A program made the translations under genes and the position numbers. The notes under the pieces are model-generated. The model had not been told where the DNA came from and did no database searches. It was given only the letters and a program-made list of their open reading frames with translations. From Serinus canaria (Eukaryota > Chordata > Aves > Passeriformes > Fringillidae), in NCBI RefSeq assembly GCF_022539315.1, contig NC_066315.1, forward strand, positions 125,771,374 to 125,835,373: 64,000 nt of DNA, read 5' to 3'. Position 1 is the first letter of the stretch, and the number at the start of each line of letters is the position of its first letter. Shown here in pieces: positions 13,886-26,700 of the stretch.

Positions 13886-14869
13886 AAAGCAACCCAGAAA
13901 TTAGACTTCAAAGATCAGGGAAAATATGAAAATAATCCATTAATTTTTCAGAAAGAATCAAAGGGTTACAGCATTTCATATGCATTTTGACTCTCTTCAC
14001 AGGAGAAACCTCTAGTTCTCCTCCCTTATTTGCAAACAGCTGTACAGATCTCCTTCATGGACACATATACAAGGAAATTGCAATGTGCTGTCTTGCTTAT
14101 CTGAAATCTGTTTTATGCACCGCCAGAACAACAGGATGTAGCAAGAGGAACTGTGACCAAAGCTGGAGCAAAAACACCTCCTTTACCCTCAACATCAAAT
14201 TCTAAAGTATGGTCGATTAGCCAAAACACTGGCAGTCCCTCTGAAACCTATCCTGAGTTTTTGTAGAGATTTCAATAAGCTGCAGTCAAGTGTTTCCACT
14301 TCTAGTTCTGCACAGTGATGGATCCAGGAGGCAGAGTTACTCCTCCTTCATTTTGTCTTTTAATTTCTTCCTTTCTCTCTAATTTTCCTTGTTTTACTAT
14401 TACTCTAATGTGTATTCTGGTCATTTTTTCAGGGTGACAGTGCCCAAGCTCTGGCAGAGGGAGCAGCAGGGCTGACCTGTGCTGGAATACTGCAGGGAAT
14501 ACCTGAGCTCCTCAGCCAATCTCCTGCTTCTGTGATAATACATTTAAGAAAGGGGAAAAGCATTGCTCCCCTTCCAGAGGTCTTTTTTGTTTTCAAAACC
14601 ATTTCATTATCAGTAGCAGATCTGAGAAAATTTTCATTTTATTCCCAATATATAAATACTGAACATTTGACAACAAGCTACACAAGAATTCTGGGGCTCC
14701 TCATGCTTTGAAGACCACCCATTCATTTTTAAACTAGATTCTGCAAATCACTCCTTTGTGCTATATTTTTCTTACTTGAAAGACAATATTCATTGCTTGG
14801 CTACTTAAAGCAGAGTTATTTTGTCTAACGTCATAAACATAATAATAAGATAAAACTATTAATTTTCTT

Positions 14870-14985
14870 AGAACTGTAGAATCATAGGAATATTAAGGTT
14901 AGAAAAGATCTCTAAGATGATCTAAGTCCAGCCTTTGACTGAATACCACCCTGCCTACCAAAACATGCCATCAATGTATTTGTGA
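14870..14985 (-). mobile_element. CR1 LINE 3'-end fragment
   Basis: The plus strand shows GAATCATAGGAATATTAAGG followed by a diverged copy of the reverse-complemented CR1 3' UTR (AAAAGATCTCTAAGATGATC, then a CCAGCCTTTGACTGAATACC block). About 115 bp remain, 5'-truncated, in the same orientation as MMP16. Confidence 0.8.
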
Positions 14986-16431
14986 AGCTTATTTTAGTTG
15001 TTGTATGTTGTATTTTTCCTAATTATCATGTGTATTACAAGGCAAATAATTTAAAAATACACATTTTTGTGAACTTACATTACCTCTTCCTAAACAATAT
15101 ATAACAAAATATTCAGCCAAGTACCACATGCAATTTTGCCATTTGCTGTGCAGAAATTATTTTGGACATCTACTTGGTTGACTATTAGTGTATCCAAACA
15201 CTTTGTATGATTCCTTGAATATTGAATGAATGAGACATACAAAGAAAAGCATTTCCTAAAAATAGACCGTAGGCTTAAAAAAATGCTCAAAGGCCACTAC
15301 TTATCATTTTTTTTTTTTGATAAACAGTCTTGGTATAATCCAGAGTGAACTGAGAAAGGGTCTCAATGATGGTAGTGAATGTAGCCTACTTGCAGAGGCA
15401 TCCACAGTCATGGCTGTAGTTCTTGTTTGGAAAATACCTTGATTGAAATCCTGGCCCTTTCCTGTCACTGTTCATGTCAGTGCAGAAAATAACTGCAGTA
15501 CTAACTTACTTTTATCTATGTTACAAAGGTCATATGATTGCTGTTGCCCAGACCAATTTCTAGTGCAGATGAAAACTCTTTATTAAAAAAATATATCCTC
15601 TACATTTCCAATTAACAAATTTATATTACTGCATATAGAAAAAAATTTAATTTAAAAATAAGCATATCTTAAAACCACTCTTAGTATTTGGTGTTTGGAA
15701 GTAAATAATTTAAGAATACTTTGATGTAAGTTTTTTTAATATTTAATTTTTTAATTCTGTATCCTCATTTTTTACAGCTGTTTTAATTAGTAAATTGTTC
15801 TTTGATTATAGCCTGTATTTTAATTCTTTCAGTCTTACTCAAATATTTTTAATAATTTCTTCCCTATGAAATTGCATGTAAACTTTTTATCAATTTTATG
15901 ATGTATATCCATCTGTTCTCTCTATTTTTCCTGCGCAGATAGCACCAATGGCATTTTAGCATTTCTTTCCTTTCTATACATTAACCTTTCCAAAATATCC
16001 TGAAGTAATCAAAAGCTGTTAGAATTTATAAAACACTTTCAGCTCAAGGAAAATTTGTTCTGCAGAATCCATACAAAACATGCTATGGAGTTTTTGGTTA
16101 ACACCAGTGGCTGGGTAACACTAGATCTCACGTTGTACATGAAACTCAGCAAATTTAGAGACTTCTAACACCATGGGTTGATTTGGGCCTTCTATGGGTG
16201 GTGACCATGTACTATATCTCTATCAGATATTTTCAAAGAGAACTTGGCTCCTCCTGGAAAATCTTCCACATGAGAAATTGTCCACTGCATCTCTTCAGAT
16301 TAAAAGTATGACAGTAATAAGCCTTGTACTGTGATGATATTGCTTTTTATGATCTGTCCCACAACATATATATAAATGGTGACAACTCTGGTAATTAATG
16401 TTTTATCTTTACCAACTGAACATGCTATTTT

Positions 16432-16488
16432 TTTTTAAATTAAAAAAAAAAACCAAAAAAAAAAAAAAAAACCACAACCCAAACAATA
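16432..16488. repeat. T-rich then A/C-rich low-complexity tract
   Basis: A T run passes into long A runs interrupted by CC pairs (ACC...ACCACAACCC). It belongs to the class of A/C-only tracts seen several times in this window. Confidence 0.85.
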
Positions 16489-16926
16489 TCCATTTTGGAT
16501 GGGTTTCTCTATTCCTAACTGAACTGAGCATTTTAATTCATTCTGATTTTGCCCAAATAATGAGACTGACTGAGACACTATAAAATGTTCCCATTGCCAC
16601 ATGGTTATGATCCAATATGAAGAAACAAATAGACAGATGTAAAAGAAGCAAAATAAAGACCTGTAACGACACCAAATATAGGCTTGCAGACAAGAATCTC
16701 TAGAATGTTCAAATTCCCCCTAATGCTCTGTAGGTATCAGCAAAAGCCTATGAAGTACTGCACAAAACCTTTCATCCACACAATGAACATTAAACCTTTA
16801 CAGAGCAGTTAAGTGTTTATTTCCTCAGTAGTGATTGCACTTTCAGACTACAGAACCATCTGTAAATTTTCTTGAACCCAGTTCTGTTGCCCTTCCCCAC
16901 AGGGAGTTAACATAAAAACAATGAGT

Positions 16927-16942
16927 TCCATGAATTCATGGA
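16927..16942. repeat. Perfect 16-bp palindrome
   Basis: TCCATGAATTCATGGA equals its own reverse complement. No function can be inferred. Confidence 0.9.
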
Positions 16943-16982
16943 GCAGTGGTGTGTTCTGCACCGTGGAAAGATAAGAAAATTG

Positions 16983-17010
16983 GGTATTTTTTATTACTAA
17001 AAAAAATACC
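16983..17010. repeat. Perfect 10-bp inverted repeat, 8-nt loop
   Basis: GGTATTTTTT (16983-16992) pairs with AAAAAATACC (17001-17010). It is AT-rich and so the weakest of the local hairpins. Confidence 0.85.
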
Positions 17011-17216
17011 AATTTTTTTGGTTAGAATCTGTAAATATTCTCACAAAGATGAGTCAAATGTAAAAAAAAAAACCCACAATTTCATCTGTCTATGTCATAT
17101 GATACAAACAAGGGATCTTTGATATATCATCTTTAAAATCAGTCAAGTATATAGAAGGGAATAAACAATGAAAAGGCGTGAAAATGTAGTTGCATTATGA
17201 TAGGAGGTGAAGATAT

Positions 17217-17245
17217 AAAGGATAGCGTTTTAGTAGCTATCCTTT
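17217..17245. repeat. Perfect 10-bp inverted repeat, 9-nt loop
   Basis: AAAGGATAGC (17217-17226) pairs with GCTATCCTTT (17236-17245). It is not inside any repeat I recognise. Confidence 0.9.
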
Positions 17246-17454
17246 TCTCATTATAAATAAAACTGGAAAACACCAATTTGGAATGTAGATTTGCTTCTCA
17301 GAGGCCTCCATTTAAATAGGATATGTCAACACATGATCAGGGCTCTTTGAAATACCCTGGGACATGTGATGAACATCATTTGAATGAGTCAGATCTCCTT
17401 TTGCATTGACCAACACCTACTTATTGATAGTTCTCTTCCAATAACACTTTCTTC

Positions 17455-17481
17455 TTTTGATGCCCTCTTTGGGCATCAAAA
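17455..17481. repeat. Perfect 11-bp inverted repeat, 5-nt loop
   Basis: TTTTGATGCCC (17455-17465) pairs with GGGCATCAAAA (17471-17481) around loop TCTTT. This is a tight hairpin, GC-paired next to the loop. In the MMP16 transcript sense it is followed by an A run rather than a U run, so it does not look like a terminator-type signal. Confidence 0.9.
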
Positions 17482-18510
17482 CCAATTACCCATTATTTTC
17501 TATGACACTTTTATAGCTTAAATCTGACAAACATATGAGCCTCTAATCTATCCGAAAGACCAGTAGCACTAATTGCACAACTCTCTCCATCACCCAAACA
17601 ATCTTTGATATTATATGTCATACTCTTCACTTTTCTTCTGTCCTTTTGCAACCTCTTTTACCATTTCATTTAAAAAAGATCAATAACTGTGGACAACCTT
17701 TTTCTCTTTAATGAAACAGTCAAAAAGATTTCAAAACATGTGAAATTTTCTAGGTATAGAGAGAATATGAGCATAAAAGCATTTTCAAGATTCTTTTCCC
17801 AGCTGCAAAGTATTTCCTATCACAAAACTATATTGCCTTACCAACAATAGCACAGAAACAGAAATTTCCTTCTTGGAGAAGACCAAGTGTACCACCTAGG
17901 ATCCTATAGAAAATTTAAGGGTTTTTTTCCAGAGTTGTTCATAGTTTATTTTTGCTATCCATCCTGGTCCATGAAAAGAGAATAAAGAATAGTGGGGTTT
18001 GTGTGCATATATTTCTTCTAACTTCACATATAAACCTGGGAAAATGGTTCAAGACAGACTTCTCTTGCTCTGACCAACCCCTGCAATGAAATCAGAGTAA
18101 TCTGGGGTTTTTTGCCTACTTGTCCACCCTTATTACTCCATCACTTACAAAATGTTGCTTCACTGTCTGCCAGAGGTGAGCAGATTATTTTAAAAACTAT
18201 AACAAATATGTCTGAGTCATCAGGTTCTCTGTAATGACTCAAGCACTGTCTGATAAACAAAAAGGTCACATTAGAGCAAATCCAACTATCTTTCCTAACT
18301 TTTATCCACACAATATATGGGGTATTAAATGAGCAGGGAATGGATGCCTTGACAAACAAAAGTTACAGATAACACAAGAGAGGGTATGACCTTTTTCACC
18401 AAAAATTTCCAGAGGCAGACAGCAAAAACACTGACAAAATTCAAATGGAGAAATTATGAATAAGCCAAAACCATAAATACTTATTTCACGTTTCATTAAT
18501 CCGGATAGAT

Positions 18511-18643
18511 ATTCCTGGCAAAGCATGAAGATTAGAAAATTCCACAAAGAATTTTCACCTGGGATTCCACAGGTGAAAAGCATGAAAATTAGAAAATTCC
18601 TGGCAAAGCATGAAGATTAGAAAATTCCACAAAGGATTCACCT
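18511..18643. repeat. Local direct duplication (period 85 bp) with a partial third copy
   Basis: A ~49-bp unit beginning ATTCCTGGCAAAGCATGAAG occurs at 18511-18560 and again at 18596-18643, differing by a few bases and a small indel near the right end. A shorter related piece (AAGCATGAAAATTAGAAAAT) sits between them at 18578-18597. With only two or three copies and no regular spacer, this is a recent tandem duplication, not a satellite or CRISPR. Confidence 0.9.
18552..18579. repeat. Perfect 10-bp inverted repeat inside the duplication
   Basis: TTTTCACCTG (18552-18561) pairs with CAGGTGAAAA (18570-18579), leaving an 8-nt loop. It sits at the junction of the first unit and the partial copy. 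That position suggests the inverted arm arose together with the duplication, for instance by template switching. This is an inference. Confidence 0.9.
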
Positions 18644-19091
18644 GTTAAAAAATAATGTGCACCTACATGAATAAGATTGTGAGTTGTGATCTATGGCATA
18701 TCTATGAGATCACTTAGCATAGTTTTCAGTTAAAGGAAGCTTCTAAGACTCTTTTCACATGGAAATAAAATAGAAGTCATTATCATTCACTCTTGTTGGC
18801 CAAAAGCTTTTGAAGATGAGGCAGTGACAAACTATGTCAACCAGGATTATCCAAAATCAACCAAGAAGTCTGTCATTGATACTGTAGGACCACAGAAATT
18901 AGTACTCAAACCATTTTTTTTCTAGGTGTAATGAAAGTTTTAATTTCCTTTAGGCAGTAACCTTTTTACTAGAAAGAATTGTTATTATTATTTATCACTA
19001 TATCACCTGTATTTTCATATTTCTGTCACATCCATAATTCATATTCATATGCAGACATGTTTATTTCCATATGCAAATGAATGTTCCAGCC

Positions 19092-19168
19092 CATGGCAGG
19101 GAAGCTGGAATAGATGATCTTTGAAGGCTCCTTCTAACCCAAACCATTCTGATACTATGATTCTATAA
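19092..19168 (+). mobile_element. CR1 LINE 3' terminus, short fragment
   Basis: The plus strand reads CATGGCAGGGAAGCTGGAAT, then AGATGATCTTTGAAGGC and AACCCAAACCATTCTGATAC, ending in the CR1-type ATGATTCTAT tail. This is a heavily 5'-truncated sense-strand CR1 end, antisense to MMP16. Confidence 0.88.
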
Positions 19169-19759
19169 CTAATAACAGGAAAACATTTACAAGGAAGTAA
19201 GGGGGAAAAAATAAAAATTTAATGAATAAATGAAATGTGCAGTAAAAATACAACACATGAAATCAGCTGTGTCGCTAACCCTTATATTGACATTTATTAT
19301 GTCTCTGGAGATCTAAAATAATCATGTCTCTCCCTTGAATCTTCACAATAATGAAACCAAGTTTCATGGTTTTGCACATGTATGCAATTCAATGTGATCC
19401 TATGTGCAGATGCAGTATGTGCTCATGCTACCACTTAACCTGTATCTCGACCTTCTCCGCACTGCACACTGCATGAAATCTCTGAGGAAACCACAAGAAT
19501 TTGGAGTGCACTGATGAGTCATGCCAGAACCACAGGTGGAAGCAAGGGGGAGTAATTAAAATATTTCCTCCTGATTGCAGTAGTTTAGGACAGTTAAGTT
19601 TACATAAACAAGATACTGGATGAGGTTCTCAAGATGATATCTCACTCTTTAATACACTGTTTGAAGGGGAAATGGAAGAGGACCTATGCTACTCATTTCA
19701 GGGTCATACTACTTCTGTCTACATTTGCATGCCTATAACAAGTTGACACTGAAGGTGCC

Positions 19760-20290
19760 CCAGTGCAGAGCAGAGTGGGACAATTCCCTCCCTTGCCCGG
19801 CTAGTGATGCTGTTCCTGGTGCACCCCAGGACAGGGTTGTCCCTCCTGGCTGTCAGGGCACTGTTGACTCAGATTCAGCTTTCCATCAACCAGGATCCCC
19901 AAGACTCTTTCCATGGCAGTCTTTCCAATATCTGGTTCCCAAATCTGTCTGTACATCCTGGTTTGCCCTGTCCCAGGGGCAGAATCCAGCCCTTTCCCTT
20001 GCTGAACTTCATAGGGCTGGTGATTGCCCAACCCTGTAATTTTTGACATGTCTGCAGGGCTTCTCAGTCCTCAATGGAGTAATCAGCTCCTCCCAATACA
20101 CTGTCATTGGCAAACTTAGCATCCCTTCAAGTTCTGTATCTGAGTTGTTTGTGAAAGTGTAGAAGAGAACTGGCCTTAAGATGTAGTCATGCAAACCTCA
20201 CCAGTGACTGGCCACCAGCCTGACATAACCCCATTTACTAGAGTTTCTTTTTATTGGCCCCCACATTTCTGGACAGCTTCAGGCCCAAGG
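19760..20290 (-). mobile_element. CR1 LINE fragment, C-terminal part of ORF2 reverse transcriptase
   Basis: On the minus strand, broken frames recall the end of avian CR1 ORF2. LRPVLFYTFTNNSD near 20180-20140 resembles the conserved LGPVLFNIFINDLD-type segment. VLGILVDGKLNLSQQCP near 19900-19860 resembles DLGVLVDGKLNMSQQCA. Intervening pieces fall in other frames, so the copy is frameshifted and non-functional. A further stretch at about 20385-20490 (CTAGTTTAAAGCTCTGTCAA and following) also looks CR1-like in the same orientation and may be part of the same insertion or a second one. Borders are approximate. Confidence 0.85.
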
Positions 20291-20537
20291 ATTCTCACTA
20301 GCACTCAGTTTGTCAAGTTTTGGCATGCCATCCCACTATTTATCACTGTCAATTGCTTATCACTGGTTTTGTCCCTTTTGCCCTTCCAATCTAGTTTAAA
20401 GCTCTGTCAATGAGCCCTGGTAGCTCCTGTGCTAAGGTCCTTTCTCCCCTTTGAGAAATGTGCCCCATGTCCTGTAGGTGAGTGCATGAGGGTTATTTGG
20501 ATTCAAGCCACTGAAAGATAAGAGGCTAGTTCATGCT

Positions 20538-20553
20538 TTTTTTTTTTTTTTTG
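20538..20553. repeat. Poly-T run
   Basis: About 16 T residues lie just to the right of the CR1-like stretch ending near 20490. No retroposon body could be assigned to it. Confidence 0.85.
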
Positions 20554-23500
20554 TTCTCATTTTAATGCTTGTGTTCTTTGATATTGTGCTGACAACAAAA
20601 AAGAAATCCGGGTACCAAATCCAACTCCAAAAGATATGGGGCAAGGCTAAGTAAATGTTCTCCTTGGTGGACATGGTAAGATTAGAAAAATGCCTGTAGA
20701 AGATCCCACACTAATCAGTGGGTGAACAGTGATCATTTCTAGAGGCTGACACCAATGGCCAATAAGAAAAACAGGCCATTGAGACTGAAACACCCAAAAC
20801 ACCACAGCCAACAATAACATCTGTCATGATAAAACAAATATGAAAATTATAGATATTCAATTGTCTTTGCTCACTGCCTCTGCCACTCAGATACAGGGAT
20901 TAGATGCTGTAGAAGGTGAAGGAATTTTTAACAGTGAATATGTAATGCCATAAACCACATTTGATTACCCATAAGCTGGGAATGTAAAATTTCAAGCAGG
21001 AAATGACTGTGGCTATTGTAAAAGGCTGGCCAGACATCACTGCAACACAAAATCAAAGGCTACCTCATGATAAGACAGGAGAAATGCTGGTGCAGTCTTA
21101 CAGAGAATGGGAAAGGATTAAACTCTGCCATTATTAAGTATAACCTTTGACCTAATACAGCCTATTCTCCTTGGTAAAAATATTTTCATTAGACGATATA
21201 TCAAATTATGAATTAAAAGGGCCTCTGTGTAATTTTGATTTATTGACTAGAAATGTAGCATAATCAAATTTGATTTTGTATAGAAAAACAGTTTTTTATT
21301 TCATACACTTAGTATTACAAGCTTATCTGTTGTTTCTTTTGTGATTTTCCCTAATATGTATTACTCATAATAGACAGTCCCTCATTATACCAGAGGTAAT
21401 TAAAACCAAGTGAAATCATCAGTGTGTTATAGTCACTGAAGTTTTTTACCATTACTTTCAAGTGAGCCAAGTTTTGATCAATAGGCAAGGAAAGCAAAAC
21501 ATGAAAATATTCAAGCTATAGCTTATAAAAAAGAATGAAATGCAGCATTTAAGTAAATATATGTTATAAATTTTTGATATTTTTCAATAGATTATCAAGA
21601 GTGTGAATAGTGTTTCACTAAGTTGTTGAAAAAATAAACATATGTGTGTTTTACATTACTTAAGAAGTGTAGTAGTGCAGTATTTTGCAAAGGAAATGGC
21701 TAATTCAGAGGAACAAATGAGATTAGTTTGTCTGCATTTAAAACCCTGCCAAAATTTTACATTGTGGACCTTCAACCCCTTGAAAAGAACAAAAAAAAAA
21801 AGAATCAAAGAAATTATAAATATACAAATACTGGTAGAATAGAAAGCTTTGGATGTAAACAAAGATTAAGAAAGTATAAGCAGATAATACCACTACTTGA
21901 AAAAGCTTAAATTACAAGCCATTCAAATTGTTTTCCAAAACATTTACCTAAATTAGTTGAAAGGCCACAATTTTATACAACAAGAAATTTTAATTAAGCC
22001 TTGTGCTTGAAGTGTTTCTGCAATTACTCCCTTTGGTTCCATTAGGATGTAGCCTCAGTTAAAATGTATTGTTAATATTACAAGATAACACTTGCTGGTG
22101 GCACAAAATTGAAGATATGACTCCATGTAATTTTAGATTATTCCTTGCTGCAAGTTTATGCAATTATTTTTTATCAATAATGTTTTTTTCTATTCTCTTG
22201 CCAATGAAATATTTTTAATCAGTACACCCAACCACTAAATCTCTGAAAAAAGGCAACTTCTACAAAAAGAAATACTTTCTATACTAGAATTCAGTTAAAA
22301 CTATTCATGTTTACTTTATTAAAATAACAAGTAAAAACATGATGGGGTCACAGGATTCTCTGACTTTAGGACACAAATATTGTAACTGTGAGCAGGAAAA
22401 TCACCAGGATTACATCTTTCCACTTTATTTGACATCATTAGTTCTTTCTCCAGTGTGAATGTCCACTAAGGGCATTTATTTTCCCCACTGAGATTCTCTG
22501 TCTATTGTTGAGTTATGCACAAGAAATAAAGACTTTTCACGTGCATTTGCTTATCTGTATGTTTAATGTCCTTCTCTTATTTAATAGTTTTATGCAGAAC
22601 CATAATTGTTCAGTATTCCTTACATTTGGTAGTATGTAAAACTTGTGATTGAAAACACAATTTTTAATGATCAAGTAGATTTTAGAACAAACTCTTGTCA
22701 TATGGGCAGGAAAAAAGGAGCTGTTACTTTCAACAACTAATAAAAATAGCATTTCTAAATGCACAAGTAATACCATATAAGCACACTAGTGTTTGTTGGA
22801 GGATAATCTTTTTGGAGTGAGAAAAGGCAGCAATTCTATTTTTTATTCAACTTACAAGTACTTTCCTAAGAATACATAAAAGTTTGACCCCCTCTATCCT
22901 TTTGCAGAAAGCAATACCAGAGAGCTTTAGATTCCCCCAGTTCCACTCCATTTTAAAAAATGCTTCTAAAGAATGACTAATTCTTTGAATTGTAGCCAAT
23001 GGTTTGCAAATATTTAGTATTACATTTCCAGTATTTATTAGATTAAAACTAAATCAGAAATCAGAATTTGTCATTTAACTGCCCACAATTTTTAAACACT
23101 GTCCCAAAGCCTGCAACCCCTTTGTATAATAATTTACACAATTCATTCCAGTATTCCTGTTAAACTCAGACTGTCCAACTCTGTGAGAACCCTTGAAGAG
23201 TCTGAAGTGCTCCTTCTTATCTGTGAGGACTCTCTGGGTTAGGGAGTGCACCTTGTGGTTGTTAGTGGCTTATCATGAGATGGTGAGAATTTCAAAGAGA
23301 CAGGACCAAGTCAGCCTCTGAATAAAGGATTTCAGCTCAGAGACTGACCCTAGGAAGGAGGAAGATTTCCTCTGAAAGCTGACCCAGGGGAAGGAGGCAG
23401 CAGAGCATCTGTCTCAATCAGACAGAAAGGGTGGACATTCCTTCCCCTGCACTTCTCTTGTTGGTGTTTGTGAGCAGGTGTCACACACCCCAATCCCCTC

Positions 23501-23658
23501 TGCCTGGTCTGTTTTTCTGAGCTGGAGTGAAGAAGTCACAAAACAGTCTCCTGACCAAATCTCACTAGCTATTGCCTCTGACAGTCATATTCCAAAGGAG
23601 ATGGAGCAAATCCTACTGGAAAAAGAGTGAGTGAAACAGTCACATTTCAGCACACTCC

Positions 23659-23700
23659 CAGAATCACAGAATGGCTGAGGTTGGAAAGGACCTCTAGGGG
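23659..23700 (-). mobile_element. CR1 LINE 3'-end remnant (about 40 bp)
   Basis: The plus strand reads CAGAATCACAGAATGGCTGA followed by GGTTGGAAAGGACCTCTAG, the very end of a CR1 3' UTR in reverse complement. Only the terminal ~40 bp remain, same orientation as MMP16. Confidence 0.75.
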
Positions 23701-26700
23701 TTTTAGGGGAGTATGTAGAAATACTTGAGACTTCCTTTGGAGTTAAGTGGGAAAAATAAGTGACAGAAACATTTTGGCAGGCTATGACTTTTTAGTACTC
23801 ATATTTCTGTTAATACAAAAAGTCGCAGAAGGGACAATTAGTTTTCCTCATGTTTAAATTGAAATTAAACAAATCACCTGTCTTGTTTTTCTTTCAGGGA
23901 AAATAAAATTCTGAATATTAGCTTTCAAGTTCAAGGCAATGCTTCAGCATAGCTGTTACAGGTACTTCATCTTCCTCAACTGTATTGCAATGTAAAGTTG
24001 TAGTATGGAGGTAGTCAAGCAACAGGCACAATTGTGTCATGCAAAAAGTTGTATGAGAAGAAATAATAATATATTTTGCATGTGAGGGTTTATTTGGGTC
24101 AAGATGGTGTGGGCAATTCCATATTAACAAGATGGTTATGCCCACCATTAGATGAAGCACTGGTGTGGTGCACTCTCATGGGGCCCACAGTCAAAGACAG
24201 CAGTGTCTAAGAGATAGCCACTCTTCTGAAAAATCTGAACCACATGGATTGTGCAACTGTTTGGCCTCAGAGGACAAACTGTATCTAATTAAAAGCAAAG
24301 CACATATGATGGACATGAGAGGAACTCAGTACCATCTGCTCTACTACTGATTAAATCCTTTTACACCACACTGTTTGCCAATGAAAACATAGCCTTTTGG
24401 AAAAAAACAGTATTCCCTCTCCTGACAAATCTAAAGCCCTGTGGAAGATACTGAGTCATACATCCTGGTAAGGTTATACTTCTTAATGGGCTACTACATG
24501 ACTAATGGGAATTTTACTAGGCAGATAGTACAGACTATTAATCAGTTCAAGTTGCTTGTAAGTTTTAATACGATGTATATCAATTATGTTGATACCTTTG
24601 TAAATAAAGCCCTTAAAAATAGAGTCAGGATTTTTTTTAGAACTTTCTATACATAAAATTTACATTTACATATACAGATATGCGTGTAGGTGCTAGATAA
24701 TAAGAATTCCTATGACTAGGCTGCCATTTTTCAAATTGTGTAATAAAGTTCAAGACAACTTCTTAAAAAGAGAGACGGCAGAAGGATTTTAAACAGAACT
24801 ATTCTGGTACAATTATCACCCAGGTGAATACATTCTTGTCTAAATTGCTCTGCAGCTGGATGGAATATACTACCCACTTTCCACACTGTAAGGAACAGAT
24901 TGTACTTCCCATTTTAAGCCTGTGAAATGTGTTAGCTAGAAACCTTTCCTAGCTTTGAAGCATATTGAAAGGCTGAGGTAACATTTGGAGAATATTTTTA
25001 CATCTGTCAGTGAAAGTATTAAATTATCAAAAACAGACAAGCTATGACTTTTTAGCATCCCAGCATATCCCTGCTTGTATCCTCATGACATCCTACAATT
25101 TGGTTTTGTTTCATAAAACAACCATGCTGTACATTTCCAGTTAGCTTGGTATTGAAATCCTCACTGAGTTTTTGCTGCTTTTCTCTTCATTTTCAACATA
25201 TAAACTGAATTACCTGAATTAAAGCAGCTCTCCTTCCCTGATTAGTTCAAAATTGGCAAACTCCATCAAACTGTTCTTCCTAACATGATACAAAAAAATA
25301 GGGTAAAAGGAGTCTGCTCTCTGCAGACATAGCTTGTTCTGAACTACTGTTCCAAGTCTTTTACAGCTAAGATGTTAAGTGGTTTTCCCTCTCAGATCAC
25401 AAAGTGCCTACTTCCTCAGGATCCTCTGCTGAACTTTCCCAGGCAGCAGTTGACAGCTCAGACACCCACAGCATGACACGACAAAAACCAGCTACACAAA
25501 CAGACCACAAGAGCTCTGAAAAAAGTCTGCTTTCAAATACAGTGAAATCAGGTCTTATACTATAGCTATTTCTTTGCCTCTGCTTCTATTAGTAGTATTT
25601 TCCCTCTGTCTCACAGATTTTTATTTAGATTAAATAGCCAATGCTAAAATGCTTTAAAAGTTTCTTGTGTGTTTACCACATATCAGGAAACAGATTTTAT
25701 TTTTCCTTTTGTGTTTAATGGCATACTCTATATAAATACACAGACTAAGAGGGATATTAAATGGAATCTATACTGTTACGTATGAAAGCAATCACAGTCG
25801 AAACTAATGCCAAGGAGTAATTACAGCCTAATTGCCTTGGCTTGTTTGCCATGTCATAAATGTTTTTACAATGGTTCTTAGCAGATCAAGAGTCAGAAAA
25901 CGAATTTCTTCAAGTTGTGGAGAAATTACTACAACCCGTTAAGGCCTTCCTCAAACTGGTTCCATATTCTACCATCTGCAGTGTTAAGAAGACATTTCTC
26001 TGAGCTGTAAATGCTATTTGTCTGCTGGACAAAATTCTTAATCTAATACTTAAATTACATGTCAACATACACCACAGAATATGAAAGTAGTTAAAAAATG
26101 CTGTTCTCCAAGGAGTTAACTTTTCCAACATGAATACTAAAACCATTAGAGATTACATTGGATGCATTCATTTGTTTCCTAGGGATTTAGCATTAAACAA
26201 AGGACCAGTGCAATGTCTGTGAAATGTTCTTCTGTGAAACAAAAACCTGTGTCACATAAAAAAAGGACAGTAACTTGTCCCTCTAATTTGATGTTTATGA
26301 AGGACAAATTCTACATATCCTTACTTTTTAAGATGCAACTTGCTCAAGAAAGCAGGATTTTTTAAAATCTGTGAGACTGAAAAGAACGTAAAGGAAAAGG
26401 ATATTGACAGCAGTCACACTGTTTGATGAGGAAGAGCTACAGGTAATTTTCTTGCCATGGAACAAAGTGTGAATTGCACAGGACACAGGAAAAAAGTTGA
26501 AGTATATGCTGCAAACTTCTTCACTAATGGATTTTTTCTGCAGACCTTAGACAATGGGGTTTCTTTTCATGATGCACTAGCCCTGGAGGTACTCTCAGGA
26601 GATGTTAATAAGACAATATTGTTGGATACCACATATTGCTACACACAATGGCAGAGAGGATTTTCATTAAAGGCAGACACTGTCATACCACTTTGCATAA

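Noticed and set aside
18511..18643. CRISPR-like or satellite array
   Set aside because: Only two to three imperfect copies with no regular spacers, in vertebrate intron DNA.
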